Virus record (IMG/VR): IMGVR_UViG_3300002242_000171
Span: 1-54,063 of that record
Length of the DNA stretch: 54,063 bases
Strand: one strand, 5' to 3'
Source: a virus
The notes under the pieces were generated by a model. It did no database searches. It was not told the DNA's origin and worked only from the letters and a program-made list of their open reading frames with translations. This document shows positions 21,901 to 29,900 of this stretch, in pieces. Numbering within the stretch: position 1 is the first letter of the stretch; the number at the start of each line of letters is the position of its first letter. The translations under genes were made by a program, and so were the position numbers.

Positions 21901-23010
21901 ACCTAAATCACCTTTATTATCATTCAAGATTGTTGTAACCTGAGATCCTATTGTCGCGATAAAAGCTCCAGTGACGGGGCCCTGGGATCCCCAGTGATCA
22001 TCACTGCCGGAAGTCTTAGTAGAAGTTAAGACGCCGTCGACATATAACTCACTTTTGTTAATGTTGCCACTGTTTTGTGATACTAGTGTATAGTGGTGCC
22101 ATTTATCGTCTGCAATGTTTGTTAAGCCGGTATCAAAGCCGCCGGCACACCAAACAGAATCACCAGAAGGACAATATTGCGCGTTATTAGAGCCAGATTG
22201 TATACCAGCAAAGATTTTATTTGGCTCTGAACTTCTTAGATAAATCATAAATCTACCATAAGTTCCACCAATGCCAATATCCGATAAGCTAGCGCTATTC
22301 CATAAATCGAATATTGTTTCGCTGGTTCCGCCCGGGCTGCCAGTTATTTGTGTATCGTCGTTTGCCCATTGTGCCTTTTTAAGCCAAAATTCTACAGTGT
22401 TACCATAAGTAAGATCTAATTTTAAATTAGATTCTCTAAAACTACCGGTGTCATAAATATTTGCTTTTGACAAGCCTTTGATTGATTGTCCTGGCTCTAT
22501 TTCTGATTTCCAATCTTCATTAGGGTCTGCGTTTGGGCCACCTTTGATAAAGATGTATTCTTTTGTAGAAGAATCATAAGATCTGTGGAGCGAGTGAGCA
22601 GGGGATCCAGTCAAGGCAGTCTGGTAGGCACCAATTGTGATATGTCCAGTTGTACGAGGATATTCATTTTCAAATATATGTTTATCTAAATAACTTGATG
22701 ATAGGTCCCATAATACTTTTTCTTTTTGACTTCCATCATAAGGATACTGATTGTAGATTCTAGTAAATGCATCTTTATAATATTCTTCTGCCGATCCATA
22801 TCTTGCAAAATTTGATGCTGAAGCAAAATCAATTTGTGGCACAAATCGATCTTCTTGCGCTTCATAAGCTTGAAGAAATTCACTAGATTCAATTTCATTA
22901 GCAAGAGACGCAGTTGTACTGCTGGTCAAATAACTAAAATTTTTACTCCCAGGCTTGAAATAATCTGCTATTTTTCCAGCGCTGTTAGGATCTATAATTT
23001 TTTTATCCAT
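12928..23010 (-). CDS. Giant baseplate/tail protein (3360 aa) with lectin-like domains
   Basis: This is one uninterrupted frame. Residues about 195-430 form a LamG/concanavalin-A-like fold: NTVEFWLKKAQW, DDKWHHYTLV, ELYVDGVL and LSGSIDEFRFWKTARN are its usual strands. A second such fold is likely at about 708-915 (TEWNLSVRLRD, RLFVGAHRTNFSG, VYVSYARYWNS). Between them, IYKTKGTKKSFRNLLRCVGI (about 620-639) resembles the K-G-T segment of P2 gpI-type and wedge proteins, so this may be the gp7-like wedge core with added binding domains. Further on, two segments ending QLEPGPLGN and QTEPGIAGN look like copies of one structural module. The gene follows gp6 and the 550-aa gene, as expected for a wedge component. 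Sugar binding is inferred from the fold. Confidence 0.72.
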   Translation of the reverse strand: MDKKIIDPNSAGKIADYFKPGSKNFSYLTSSTTASLANEIESSEFLQAYEAQEDRFVPQIDFASASNFARYGSAEEYYKDAFTRIYNQYPYDGSQKEKVLWDLSSSYLDKHIFENEYPRTTGHITIGAYQTALTGSPAHSLHRSYDSSTKEYIFIKGGPNADPNEDWKSEIEPGQSIKGLSKANIYDTGSFRESNLKLDLTYGNTVEFWLKKAQWANDDTQITGSPGGTSETIFDLWNSASLSDIGIGGTYGRFMIYLRSSEPNKIFAGIQSGSNNAQYCPSGDSVWCAGGFDTGLTNIADDKWHHYTLVSQNSGNINKSELYVDGVLTSTKTSGSDDHWGSQGPVTGAFIATIGSQVTTILNDNKGDLGWGKLSGSIDEFRFWKTARNAKQIGRFYKDQVYGGTNTDLSNTYLGVYYKFNEGITQTSSVDSVVLDYSGRISDGLWEGYSSTDSRSTSSALVESGHASREFQDPIIYSFHPDVASKLENLKTIGQEHDFNNGSSLINSLPAWISEDDYAQGEGQLHKLTQILASYLDTLHLQIEALPTIKNIQYASSSARPHFFNDRLLKDYGFDVDEILTDIDIFAYANTRDDKKLFEKKLYDVKNQIYKNIYNNLIHIYKTKGTKKSFRNLLRCVGIDEELVRLNLYGQNTNWRLETNTRDVSSKSKYVDFYNNNAASVYGYPEAGNPNSKSYISGSDDETNGIDALGAVTVETQILFPKYPLLQSRDSKIYSETTSSLFGLHTAKTDSNTDTAWATSDSGSVQVYIVRKQKQSMRDSPEAYFLLTGSALGPITSSVYTDIYDNTEWNLSVRLRDTKYPQVDFVTGSDTPVEVTAELIGYQHLGDTIINSFAISGTLQSAYGSTFFSVPKRLFVGAHRTNFSGTLLNESDVYVSYARYWNSYLENDTLEYHAKNDASYGVNHPHRNTYLFQGVASNKSLSETEMPKISSLALNWDFAQVTASDASGQFAVSDFSSGSNELLSYPLSNIVERQHTGLGHNFAASSTQVVEKKYVPSTRLVAPDLINSDDMVNIVDFEGEIFTREHRPVKYFYAFEKSMYANISYEMLNMFAGIKDFHNLIGDPVTRYRKSSKEMDKIKELFFRRVDNIPDLDKFIEYFKWIDNSISTMLLNLVPATADMADNVRNMIESHVLERNRIETKYTNLNLQQPEPDGRIKGINELLYNWKEGHEPGNFTYAWTQTAVITSTSSDLDGEYFTLISTDGTKRKYVFDDNGAGSTGTVKTGTGNSTEVWVQIQGMSSQSDFRGEIIEAVNSSAGHQGKILAMIGSITNTFRFNQLEPGPLGNTDIDTDVFALHITFSYFIQGAAEENVNCLYWKDRAERDRILISSGDSTVDEQREIIKRISNSVVSGSTYALRKFTRPYHFAVDRAQDFKIDNIKYNFVKTELDQSSKTENIILQDIESFVDCTDKDDLNVKRRLDFKANLEQSPIKGRNIAPFTVYSSSVDTGYKTSLTTFNSGIEINDNHRDVYGAETQETLQGPFTKIHVGGKKSRKVAPFTTTDRIEEYDLAVNASNLTLSKRADDDPKSKYFLDEIAKRPVVIKNIKTSTGSLYLGNYSKEYQIVQTVGANTQKGWLKDNFANFTQATAEVFNLSGNIDFNMMDRTGSSLQSVTIADRFSAPGSPEAMALGYLDPASHTFSVYNSLNYRNMTVRKPRSNITASGDSAVAVVSITSQGLGGWAKPFTIGLTSSAGLNITFRENYLATWLTDPTVGYDNNGLVFNYGTRCSAFWDASDCAAIGPGLAESGSAHSLAHAINTAFSGGVLGITASAVITNYPGATDPAQARFWIYQTEPGIAGNGRAVMEERSHQGATLETFRSGTNPSVFYETRPFGNPHDINLRTLTTTPPLDILQRNHMAGGPYPGYDARLSTTDGAALTASVHKVNRNVGQSAEAYIMPDGTEIAVNRQRYDNFFIQHAIPQSDRQYAWITASLSGNYAGPNIFGNLYYAGGGDGLTAPLGYSIKSNDMTFVSSSDFASYWFAGDSTWRYGLPEAPLLAVGYPLIRNDFVGLNTNIYEPVTASENSLGYPGTNTGYENNATSYQYQGGLISKGVLLSTYAGNALLNGIIHHRQGPYGWPSWKQIRGGNHPIMRHHRKTNTFSAVKMQAKQQSIPDTNDKKALKFGVNPILNFTESVVTIKHKPVQIRVRAVQDLYKPTETQGMVFDYTFNNNICSFANPQAAYHAFLFNHNEWFKSTTKPPPIYDSITSLYRDDDIVSPLNPIKRFESLRYTEVIWPQSKNTFLNRTRARNNYTEVAGGGDNSYDRISHRSFWRDDIENRVRTDLIALNNQNYYLSASNVTDWPYHASPSYQSWTVMSGSTGASLSIWPLEGAWTGSFEELSASSGPAGSIFAWPAPQALNSRDKYSGQLFNGPSFVDTGPTTDVGSSRSGSPRDLIWTTASVRYHGLDSTMRAIAPGTPSNPAGWLGSNATALSQWTNDLQSGSSNINWTTNIDRGRNPWYDSYTDYSADLSKIGKDYSVIPEFNISNHMPYYVIDKDSDFMAPVPYRNNFRIDGIINSASVNTQFYKDYLHSDFLKNFDIIVEDHKNLANATSIRLTCHGLKKLLPYNGFYPVNRTIQLATLLSQSLGAHISGSQSIESADDPWSGYVNQNAARTQALLQPYFAPGILYNTIKSGIAVDWPIYTGSVPEAPEGLQAFTYATASNYRLPFEALYDFSKLPIYDSEDASNRRNKLYAVANNYTDAFFTWNGNESHDLYRRAMDNFLAESVNLFIKDGRLTSWTSKPMSEISFKQDVTYQMSIDIEMVENIMTEGAINSSIAYGNGLDFNGLQPGNTASFYYRNCRGEIYGASTAFYTASNLFNEMLYGERQDPAYAPYTPPYFYGKATVDLTYTNTVEDTPQPSLGTIFSKLTASYYNNLNNIPSASYDTGSSGYAQWAPGTLKGGNYPLRTWVDQTSPAISTMMNVSSSLDLFGKKIAPLVASGPDGIIVQQPDDPTEQEQWVISTKYECPVLSFNHYTDDSKARGMWNGYGNIPEGGRGLKLTLRDTEPSELGAYTSNSKSLLATMFAQGTPKNQKVGELPTDGEKSISECIVAIPYLQSKALAAKFNCIHSKADNKYFFPIYNIEVKSDAANYDATSILDIVNQVEEQIDEQSAETSQSPSVLNLKDKMRRFIFPPRWDFVNNSNPIIDPFVMFAFEFKHKFSRQELQDIWQGVMPDIAMKVVPDSSTLSIPCKDGELMSEFWQKFTGEGMSKSDIKKITRNLRWMVFKVKKRARNKYINVTETESDNLAFITNQVENTADVDHTYSYNWPYDYCSLVELAKLETSIKLTSPEVIAETPESAPEDSFFEEQGPQNSDLPEGENAYTPAQRQEEGTDF

Positions 23011-23016
23011 CTAGAA

Positions 23017-24669
23017 TTAACTATCCTCGGTATCTTCTACTCTAAATTTAAAAGTTCTATTAAATTCTTTATATCCTGGCTCCTGATAGGATGCCAAAAT
23101 AATACCATACATATACCCGCCTTCAAGCATTGTCATATCGAGATCAAAGTATGAGCCAGATACATCAGATGATAATCTAGTGTATGAGCCTGTATTTCCA
23201 ACTTCTAGGGGCGCTGTGGAGCTGCCAGTGCCATATGATATCACTTCATAATCATCAAATGTTCGAACAATTCTGAAATACATATTATCTAATATTGTAT
23301 TTTCAACTTTTGCAACAGCTTTAGAATAGATCGTAGGATTCCAGTCTTTAAGTCTGGTTGTAATACGGAATCTTGCTTCTTCAGATGTTGTATATGATGG
23401 TTTTATATTTGCTATGTTGACCACATGTTGAGTTCCGGCATTTTGTCTAGAAGCGGCAAACACTTTTGGCTCAAAAGAACCGGTACTGACCTGAACGCCG
23501 AGCTTATCCGTGCCGTCTAAAGACCATACATCATAAAGAGTTGTTATAGGAGTAGCAGCAGATGTTAAAGCGAATGAGGCTGAATATATTCCAGTTGATG
23601 CCCAGCCACCAGTAACAACTGTTGGGACTCCGGCTGCAACATAATCAGTCGTAGTGACCAAATTCAAAGCTGAAGCTGAAGGAACTGTGTTGTTTTCTGA
23701 ACCTGAAAATATTTGTAAATAAATATTTGTTGATGGATCAGTAATACCAGGAATATTTTTTAGACGACCATTGACATAATTATATAAATATAAAGTATTC
23801 AAATTATCTTCTGCGGAGAGTAAGGAACTACTATATTGAACTTTCGCTCTATCGTCTTTTATTGTAGAATCCCACCTGGCTTCGATACAGGGCCTTTTAA
23901 AGAAAAATTCACTAGTTCTAGAGAAAAACTTCTTTGTGTAATAAGATCTTTGGGCTCCGGAGACGTTCTGAATAATATTATCATTTGCGAAGCCGCCGAC
24001 GGAGCTAGAGTAATAGGCTTCTTGGGTTCCAGTTACGTGAATTCCAAGTCCATAATTTTCAAACCCGGTGCCGTGAGTATCAAAGCCTTTTATCCAGCGC
24101 TCGACTGTATCAGTTATATCAAGTTTTAGATTTTCAGTGCCATTTTCGAATGTTACAGTTTGTGTTCTGTCGCCGGAATCATTACCAGCTGAGGCTGTAA
24201 GATATGTCCCCCCAACCGTTGTCCATGTTGCAGATCCGGTTCTCATTACCCAATTAGAGCCTTCATAATCTTTTGTAATGTCTAGGTAACTTTCCATATC
24301 GAGGCCGAATCCTTCTTCCCAAGAAGAGGAAGCCGGCACCACTGTCAATGTTAAGTTTTTCGGTACTGTTGAGGCATGCTTTGCATTGAATAGTCTTAAG
24401 CAAAATTGAACATTTCCGGAAGCAGGAATGTCTCCCGCCGTACGGTCAGCTACAATTTCGCTAGTTGGAAAATGAACTAATATTCTAGATAATTCTTGAC
24501 TTCTTGAAATTCCAGAAGAATTTGATGTAAAATTTTGTCCATAGATTGAAAACGTTTCTAAAACATCTGAGGCGCCCATATTTGAACCAGTGGCGCGAGT
24601 AATCAAATTGCTCTTGTAGGCATTTGTAATTGTATTATCTTTATTTGCTATATATTTTTTAATACCCAT
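23017..24669 (-). CDS. Virion protein with DNRLRE-like beta-sandwich
   Basis: The product has 550 aa. The N-terminal 210 residues resemble the DNRLRE / disaggregatase-related beta-sandwich found in surface and phage structural proteins: scattered polar strands, ILVHFPTSEI (63-72), SSSWEEGFG and LKLDITDTVERWIKG (181-195), the last being the most typical segment. The second half has no recognised domain. It is coupled to gp6 by a one-base TAATG overlap and followed by the 3360-aa gene after 6 nt. This order (gp25, gp6, this gene, giant) suggests a wedge component, perhaps filling the role of T4 gp8, though no sequence match to gp8 was seen. Confidence 0.7.
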   Translation of the reverse strand: MGIKKYIANKDNTITNAYKSNLITRATGSNMGASDVLETFSIYGQNFTSNSSGISRSQELSRILVHFPTSEIVADRTAGDIPASGNVQFCLRLFNAKHASTVPKNLTLTVVPASSSWEEGFGLDMESYLDITKDYEGSNWVMRTGSATWTTVGGTYLTASAGNDSGDRTQTVTFENGTENLKLDITDTVERWIKGFDTHGTGFENYGLGIHVTGTQEAYYSSSVGGFANDNIIQNVSGAQRSYYTKKFFSRTSEFFFKRPCIEARWDSTIKDDRAKVQYSSSLLSAEDNLNTLYLYNYVNGRLKNIPGITDPSTNIYLQIFSGSENNTVPSASALNLVTTTDYVAAGVPTVVTGGWASTGIYSASFALTSAATPITTLYDVWSLDGTDKLGVQVSTGSFEPKVFAASRQNAGTQHVVNIANIKPSYTTSEEARFRITTRLKDWNPTIYSKAVAKVENTILDNMYFRIVRTFDDYEVISYGTGSSTAPLEVGNTGSYTRLSSDVSGSYFDLDMTMLEGGYMYGIILASYQEPGYKEFNRTFKFRVEDTEDS

Positions 24670-26477
24670 TAGGTCACAACACCTTCAAAATCAATTCCGT
24701 TTCTAAACTCGTATATAGTGTCGAAAGGAAATGTTAAATAACGACGATCTGCCGAAAATGCCTGTTCTACACTAAATGTAGTATCCGCATAATCGGCTCC
24801 AATTTTTTGGTATACATCAACTTTTACAGTATCTGCTACTCCCTTGATAGAATTTAATAATTTATAAATTTTTGTTATCTCTAAAAATTCGCCTATATCT
24901 GGTTGTTTGTTAATGTATTTGCTGTTTAACACCATAAGACAATTATTAAGCACGGTTGTCTTGTTAACATTTCTTTCGGCAACTATCTCAAATCTTACAC
25001 CTAAATTAACAATTTTAGCATCTAGAATATCAATAGAATCATTAATCATTCTATACTTGTTTATCCAATTTTTTAAATTTTGTTTAATAGTAGAATTGGC
25101 GGGCACTAAATTATTAGTAGAATTTTTACATAGTATATATAAATTTAAGTTTCTTTTAAATGAATCTTTATCTTTATTCATGGTGCAGCGCGCAATAGAA
25201 CCAAATTTGGGAGGCATTGAATAAATCATAGATTTATAATCCTGCATTGTAACTGCTCTGTTTTGGGAATAAAAAATGCCGTAAGCTTTTTGTTTTATTT
25301 CATCTACAGTCGCACTCATCTCATCACCCAAAACAGGATCTTCGTTGATAACCTCCAAAGATCTTCGAACAGCTCCCAGTTTTGTTCCACTTAAATTAAA
25401 CTCATCTTTGAACACCAGATCTGGCTGTGAAGCCTCTGTAATTGTTCCAACCGGTGAATTTACTTGCGCAGTATTATTGTGTCTATAAACAACTGTTAAA
25501 GTCGTATTCGATGGGCCGACGCCGAGTTTATCAGAACTTATTAAATTAGTTGGATCAAAACTTTGATCAGTGCTGTACTCTCTGCCATGTAAATTAATAA
25601 TCGCTTGATTTGGCTCTGCTATTGGGTCTGTTGAAATATCTTCTTCGGAGCCATGGCCAAAGACCAAGAGCGTTTGTCGGGCACTTCTCTCAACTGTAAA
25701 GCGGCGAGGCACTACATGCGGCTTAAGAATATTGGGCGCCAACAATCTTTGTGTTGGATCCGGATTAATCAATTCTTTATAAACTACATCCTGAGAAAGG
25801 TAGTCGACCTCTATATAAGAGTTACCGTTGGAGTCATAGACAGACATTATTTCTGCGATACTGGATGCGCCCGGAATTTCTAATTTTCTAAATCTTTGAA
25901 ATTCACCAATAGTAAAGCTAGCTGTTTTAAAGTTTCCGGAAATAATTCTACCTTTTGCTTTTACAGCATAATTTATTGGAGTTCCAGTACTCGGGTTTAC
26001 ACGGCCAACGACCACCATATTTGAAGATTTTGAAAAATCTACATTTTCCACCAATATATAAGAATTCCCAGCTGTCGATGAAAAAGTGCTTCCTCGTTTT
26101 AGTGTTGGCAAATACAACGGGTCCGGGCCGCCTCCTGTGGTAGCAGGAGGTACTAAAATATATAATGTAACAACACCATGTGAAGATGGAGCTGCATCAA
26201 ATTTATATCCTAACTGGCGACTTAACTTAATAATATTATCATATTCTATAGCTGTCTGTAAAAAAGATTCGTTAGCCTGATAATCTAGATAGAAAGACAT
26301 AACGTCACCGACATAGGCAACCATATCAAGCATTAAGGCGCCAAAAGAAGCTTCACTGAAGTCTTTATAGGTATTTGGATAATATCTTTTTGCGTAACTC
26401 GTTAATTCATCCTTGATAGATGAAAAATTTCTTGCAGTATAATTTATCGATAGTTCTTCGATTTTTGTTTTTGCCAT
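24669..26477 (-). CDS. gp6: Baseplate wedge protein, T4 gp6-like (baseplate J family)
   Basis: The 602-aa product builds the inner ring of the contractile-tail baseplate. The N-terminus (YTARNFSSIKDELTSYAKRY, then FSEASFGALMLDMVAYVGDVMSFYLDYQ) is the characteristic opening of gp6-type wedge proteins. The central part, around residues 390-450 (AVTMQDYKSMIYSMPPKFGS, IARCTMNKDKDSFKRNL), and the C-terminal DIGEFLEITKIYKLLNSIKG also fit baseplate J-like proteins. T4 gp6 is 660 aa, so the length is comparable. It follows the gp25 homolog after 34 nt, the usual neighbour order in T4-like phages. Confidence 0.88.
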   Translation of the reverse strand: MAKTKIEELSINYTARNFSSIKDELTSYAKRYYPNTYKDFSEASFGALMLDMVAYVGDVMSFYLDYQANESFLQTAIEYDNIIKLSRQLGYKFDAAPSSHGVVTLYILVPPATTGGGPDPLYLPTLKRGSTFSSTAGNSYILVENVDFSKSSNMVVVGRVNPSTGTPINYAVKAKGRIISGNFKTASFTIGEFQRFRKLEIPGASSIAEIMSVYDSNGNSYIEVDYLSQDVVYKELINPDPTQRLLAPNILKPHVVPRRFTVERSARQTLLVFGHGSEEDISTDPIAEPNQAIINLHGREYSTDQSFDPTNLISSDKLGVGPSNTTLTVVYRHNNTAQVNSPVGTITEASQPDLVFKDEFNLSGTKLGAVRRSLEVINEDPVLGDEMSATVDEIKQKAYGIFYSQNRAVTMQDYKSMIYSMPPKFGSIARCTMNKDKDSFKRNLNLYILCKNSTNNLVPANSTIKQNLKNWINKYRMINDSIDILDAKIVNLGVRFEIVAERNVNKTTVLNNCLMVLNSKYINKQPDIGEFLEITKIYKLLNSIKGVADTVKVDVYQKIGADYADTTFSVEQAFSADRRYLTFPFDTIYEFRNGIDFEGVVT

Positions 26478-26511
26478 ATAATAACCTCAGCAATATTAAT
26501 TAGTTTTATAT

Positions 26512-26889
26512 TCAGTTTGAGAGAGTAACAAGTAGATTATCTGTAGTTCCTAAATCAGATATTTGATATACAATCAGCACATTAAGTCTTGCTGTGTTCT
26601 GCGAACTATTGCCAATTTGTATATCTGTAATATCGATAAATGGCATATATGTTTGTGCTTGTCCAATTATATTTCCGTATAGTGTATCTTTGACATCTTC
26701 GGTCATGCTCTCAAATAAATATTTTCTTAGCCCAACCCCAAAATTAGAATCCATGATCTTTTCTCCAGGAACAGTAAGAACTAAGTTTTTTAAATTTTGT
26801 TGTACAGCCTCATGTATAGTCTTAGTTAGACCATAGTGGCCATCGATGGCGTCGACTAGTAGTGGTAACTTTGGGGAAATTCCATACAT
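26512..26889 (-). CDS. gp25: Baseplate wedge protein, T4 gp25-like (GPW/gp25 family)
   Basis: The 125-aa product is the sheath-initiating wedge component of contractile tails. The central motif, VPGEKIMDSNFGVGLRKYLF (40-59), is the family signature, with the conserved Glu-Lys-x-x-x-x-x-x-F-G pattern. IDITDIQI near 85-92 fits the family's last conserved strand. It lies directly before the gp6-like gene, as in other contractile-tail systems, and after the 2831-aa gene. The start ATG has GGAG upstream. Confidence 0.9.
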   Translation of the reverse strand: MYGISPKLPLLVDAIDGHYGLTKTIHEAVQQNLKNLVLTVPGEKIMDSNFGVGLRKYLFESMTEDVKDTLYGNIIGQAQTYMPFIDITDIQIGNSSQNTARLNVLIVYQISDLGTTDNLLVTLSN

Positions 26890-26924
26890 TTTCTTCTATC
26901 TCCTTGATTATAATTATTTGCTTA

Positions 26925-29900
26925 TTATTTTTTACACTCATCTTCTGGATCTGCAGAGAAGCCATCTAAGTCAATTTCTACGTTGGGGGCACCAAGTGTG
27001 TCGTCGGTGGCCAACTCAGGCTCTGGTGCTCTTGGGAATTCGACCGGCATGAAAGCTAGAGCTGCATAAATAAACCCTAGGGGGCCGACATGTATTGATG
27101 GATCTCCAAACGCGGGAAAGCCTGGCGGATATATGGGTGTTGGGCGATCGCCGAAGGGATCCCACATCATTTCCAACAACGCCTTATCTGGTAAACCCTG
27201 CTCTTCTTGAACATTCATAAAGTGCGCTAGCCCGGGATCAATTTGTTTTACCAGATATCTTAATAAAAATTTGGGCACGACAGTGCCAAGCCACTGAATA
27301 AATGGATCGCTTGTGTTTCCAAAAGAAAGAGCCTTTTGCATTGCTTCGTTCCAGCTTTCCATTTCAGGACCTTCGGCGCCAGATAAAGGCTCGGACTCAT
27401 CCCAATTATTTTTTGGCTTATTCTGCTCTTTTAACAGTGCTGCAGCAATTTTTCTACTTTCTAAGAACATCTTGTCATAATTGTATTTGTCATCATATGG
27501 GAAATACATATGATGCAACATCGCGAAATTTAATAAATTCGAAGTTGGAAAAACAAAATCATCAAATATTCGTACTGATGGTAAATTAAATAAATCTTCT
27601 ACCAAATCTCTAGAATCAATTCCGTGACGCGTCACCAAAGGATCGAGAGCAGAGAGCGCCTCTGAGTCAAGTATACTATAATCCAGCCATTCCGGATCAA
27701 CGTTAAATGCTTGTTTAATATCTGCAAAAGTTAGATTTTTAAAATCATGCATTTCTTTTTCTATAAACGCATCTTCAATTGGTATTATAAAAAACGGTTT
27801 AATGATTCTAAATGAGTCCCTGATCGATAAACTTGGCCATCCAGTATCATCTGCTATAGCTTGAATTTGATTTAACTTAGATGTGTTGGGGCTTTTTATT
27901 AATTCTTTTATTTCATAGGCACGCTCTAAAAATCCTTTATTCCGCATTGATGAATCATGATTTTTTTCCTCGGCATGTTTAATCGAATTTTTAATTAAAT
28001 CAATAAAAGTACCATTTTGATCTAAGTCAGATGATGATATCGGTGAAATTTTATTCTTACTTCTATCTTCTACTACATTTTGAATTTTATTTTGATCTAG
28101 ATCAAGCGTGTCCCATAAATTATGAGGAGCTACATAAACTAATCTTAATCCATGTTTTATACTGCTAAGAAAATAAGAAATAGCAGTATCAGCCAATTCA
28201 AGCGTCAGACCTGGCATGCCTGAAACTCCATTTATATAATTATCAAATACTTCTAAAGACTTTAAAATTGCAATATCGAAATTTTTATATGAAATAGTAA
28301 ATTCAGTTGCGTTATCCGTGTGTATAAATTCTACACCTAGGGCTGCCTGGAATGCTTCGTACATGGTTACAAATAAATCTTCTTCTCCTGTCCATAAAAA
28401 ATCCTTTGAATAGTTAAATTTTATTTTTAAATATTTTTGCAGTATAAATCCGCCGTCTTTTGTTAGTCGGCCCATGTGGGTAAGATTCCCTTCGGCATCA
28501 TAAAATGAAGATAAGACCTTATTTGAAGGAGAAGTATATGCTTCGTTATAAGCATCACAATTGATATTTTTTGAATCTACTGTATTTTCTGTGTTAAACA
28601 GCGAGCGCTCTTCATCTAATCGCATAACAATATTGTTTGGACTATTCGGTGGTACTTTCCAAGTACCTAGGTATTTACCGTTGACAGCAAGGCCTGAAAT
28701 TCCATGGAATGATAATTTATTGTTATGGTTTGTCCAAGGAAAATAATTAACTAAATTTGGCTTAAAGGTCGATGGATTATCTGCATACATAAGCTGACTA
28801 GACCCGTCAGCAAAATTTGCTATTGTAGCATCTCCAAATCCATGAGTTCCTTCATCAATATTTTTAAATGTAAGCAACTGGCTTGGAACATCATAAATCG
28901 CTTGTGATGCTAATAAATTCTTAGCCTTCTTATTTCGACGAACTTTATCCAATAAAATGTTATCTAAACGTGACACCATTGATTTTGTGTTATCGTTGAT
29001 AAGCACTTTAAATGCCAAATCAAGAAAAATCGATTTAAGACGACTTTTAATTTCAAATACAGAGTTGACTTCATAATTAAATCCATTATTTTCAGCAATA
29101 ATTTTTACAACATCTGCGTTTATTACACCCATGTCTTTATTCAATTCATCTAAATCTGCTAAATTAAAAATCTTATCCTGAAGGCTTGTGAATGTACGTT
29201 TTGTTATATCTTTGGAATCATCATATAAAACTTTGTTTGATAAAATCTTTACTTCAAGTTTTTCATCAACTTTCCTTCTCAGGTTTTCCATGACAGTTAC
29301 TTGTAATTGTTTATAAAGGCTAGGGTCGATCAAGTTAGCATTTTCTTTCATTTTGGTTTTCATCAAAGTTAAGAATATGCTAGAATCAACTAATGAATCT
29401 TGTACGCTGAATCTAGAAAAGAAAAATAAAGATCTTATCATGGCTTCAGCTAAAATAAGACGTGTATAAGCCAAAGCCATTCCATATCTTAAGGCATCGT
29501 TAAATGGATCCGGGTCGGCTTCAGATCTAGAAATTGCTTCACATGCATTTTTTTTATAATAATCTTTTATTAATTTTTTTAATCCTTCATAATCCAACAT
29601 TCCATCTCTAAGTTTTTTTAAATTTGGATTAGCGCTATCATTACAAATTAACTGTTTCGATAAATAATCTGACTGGCTTCCCAAAATCAAACTAGTAAAT
29701 TCATCAATATTAAACAATCTAGATTTGGAACATTGCCGAAAGATATCTCCTTGTTTTTTAACAAGATGCATCTGATGTATGTTCACCAAATGTTCTTCTA
29801 ACTCTTTATAATTGTTTATATATTCTTGTTTGGCAGCGCCCATGGCGGCGCCAGGAAATGCATTAGCAATAGATTTAGAAATAGATCTAGCAAACGTAAA

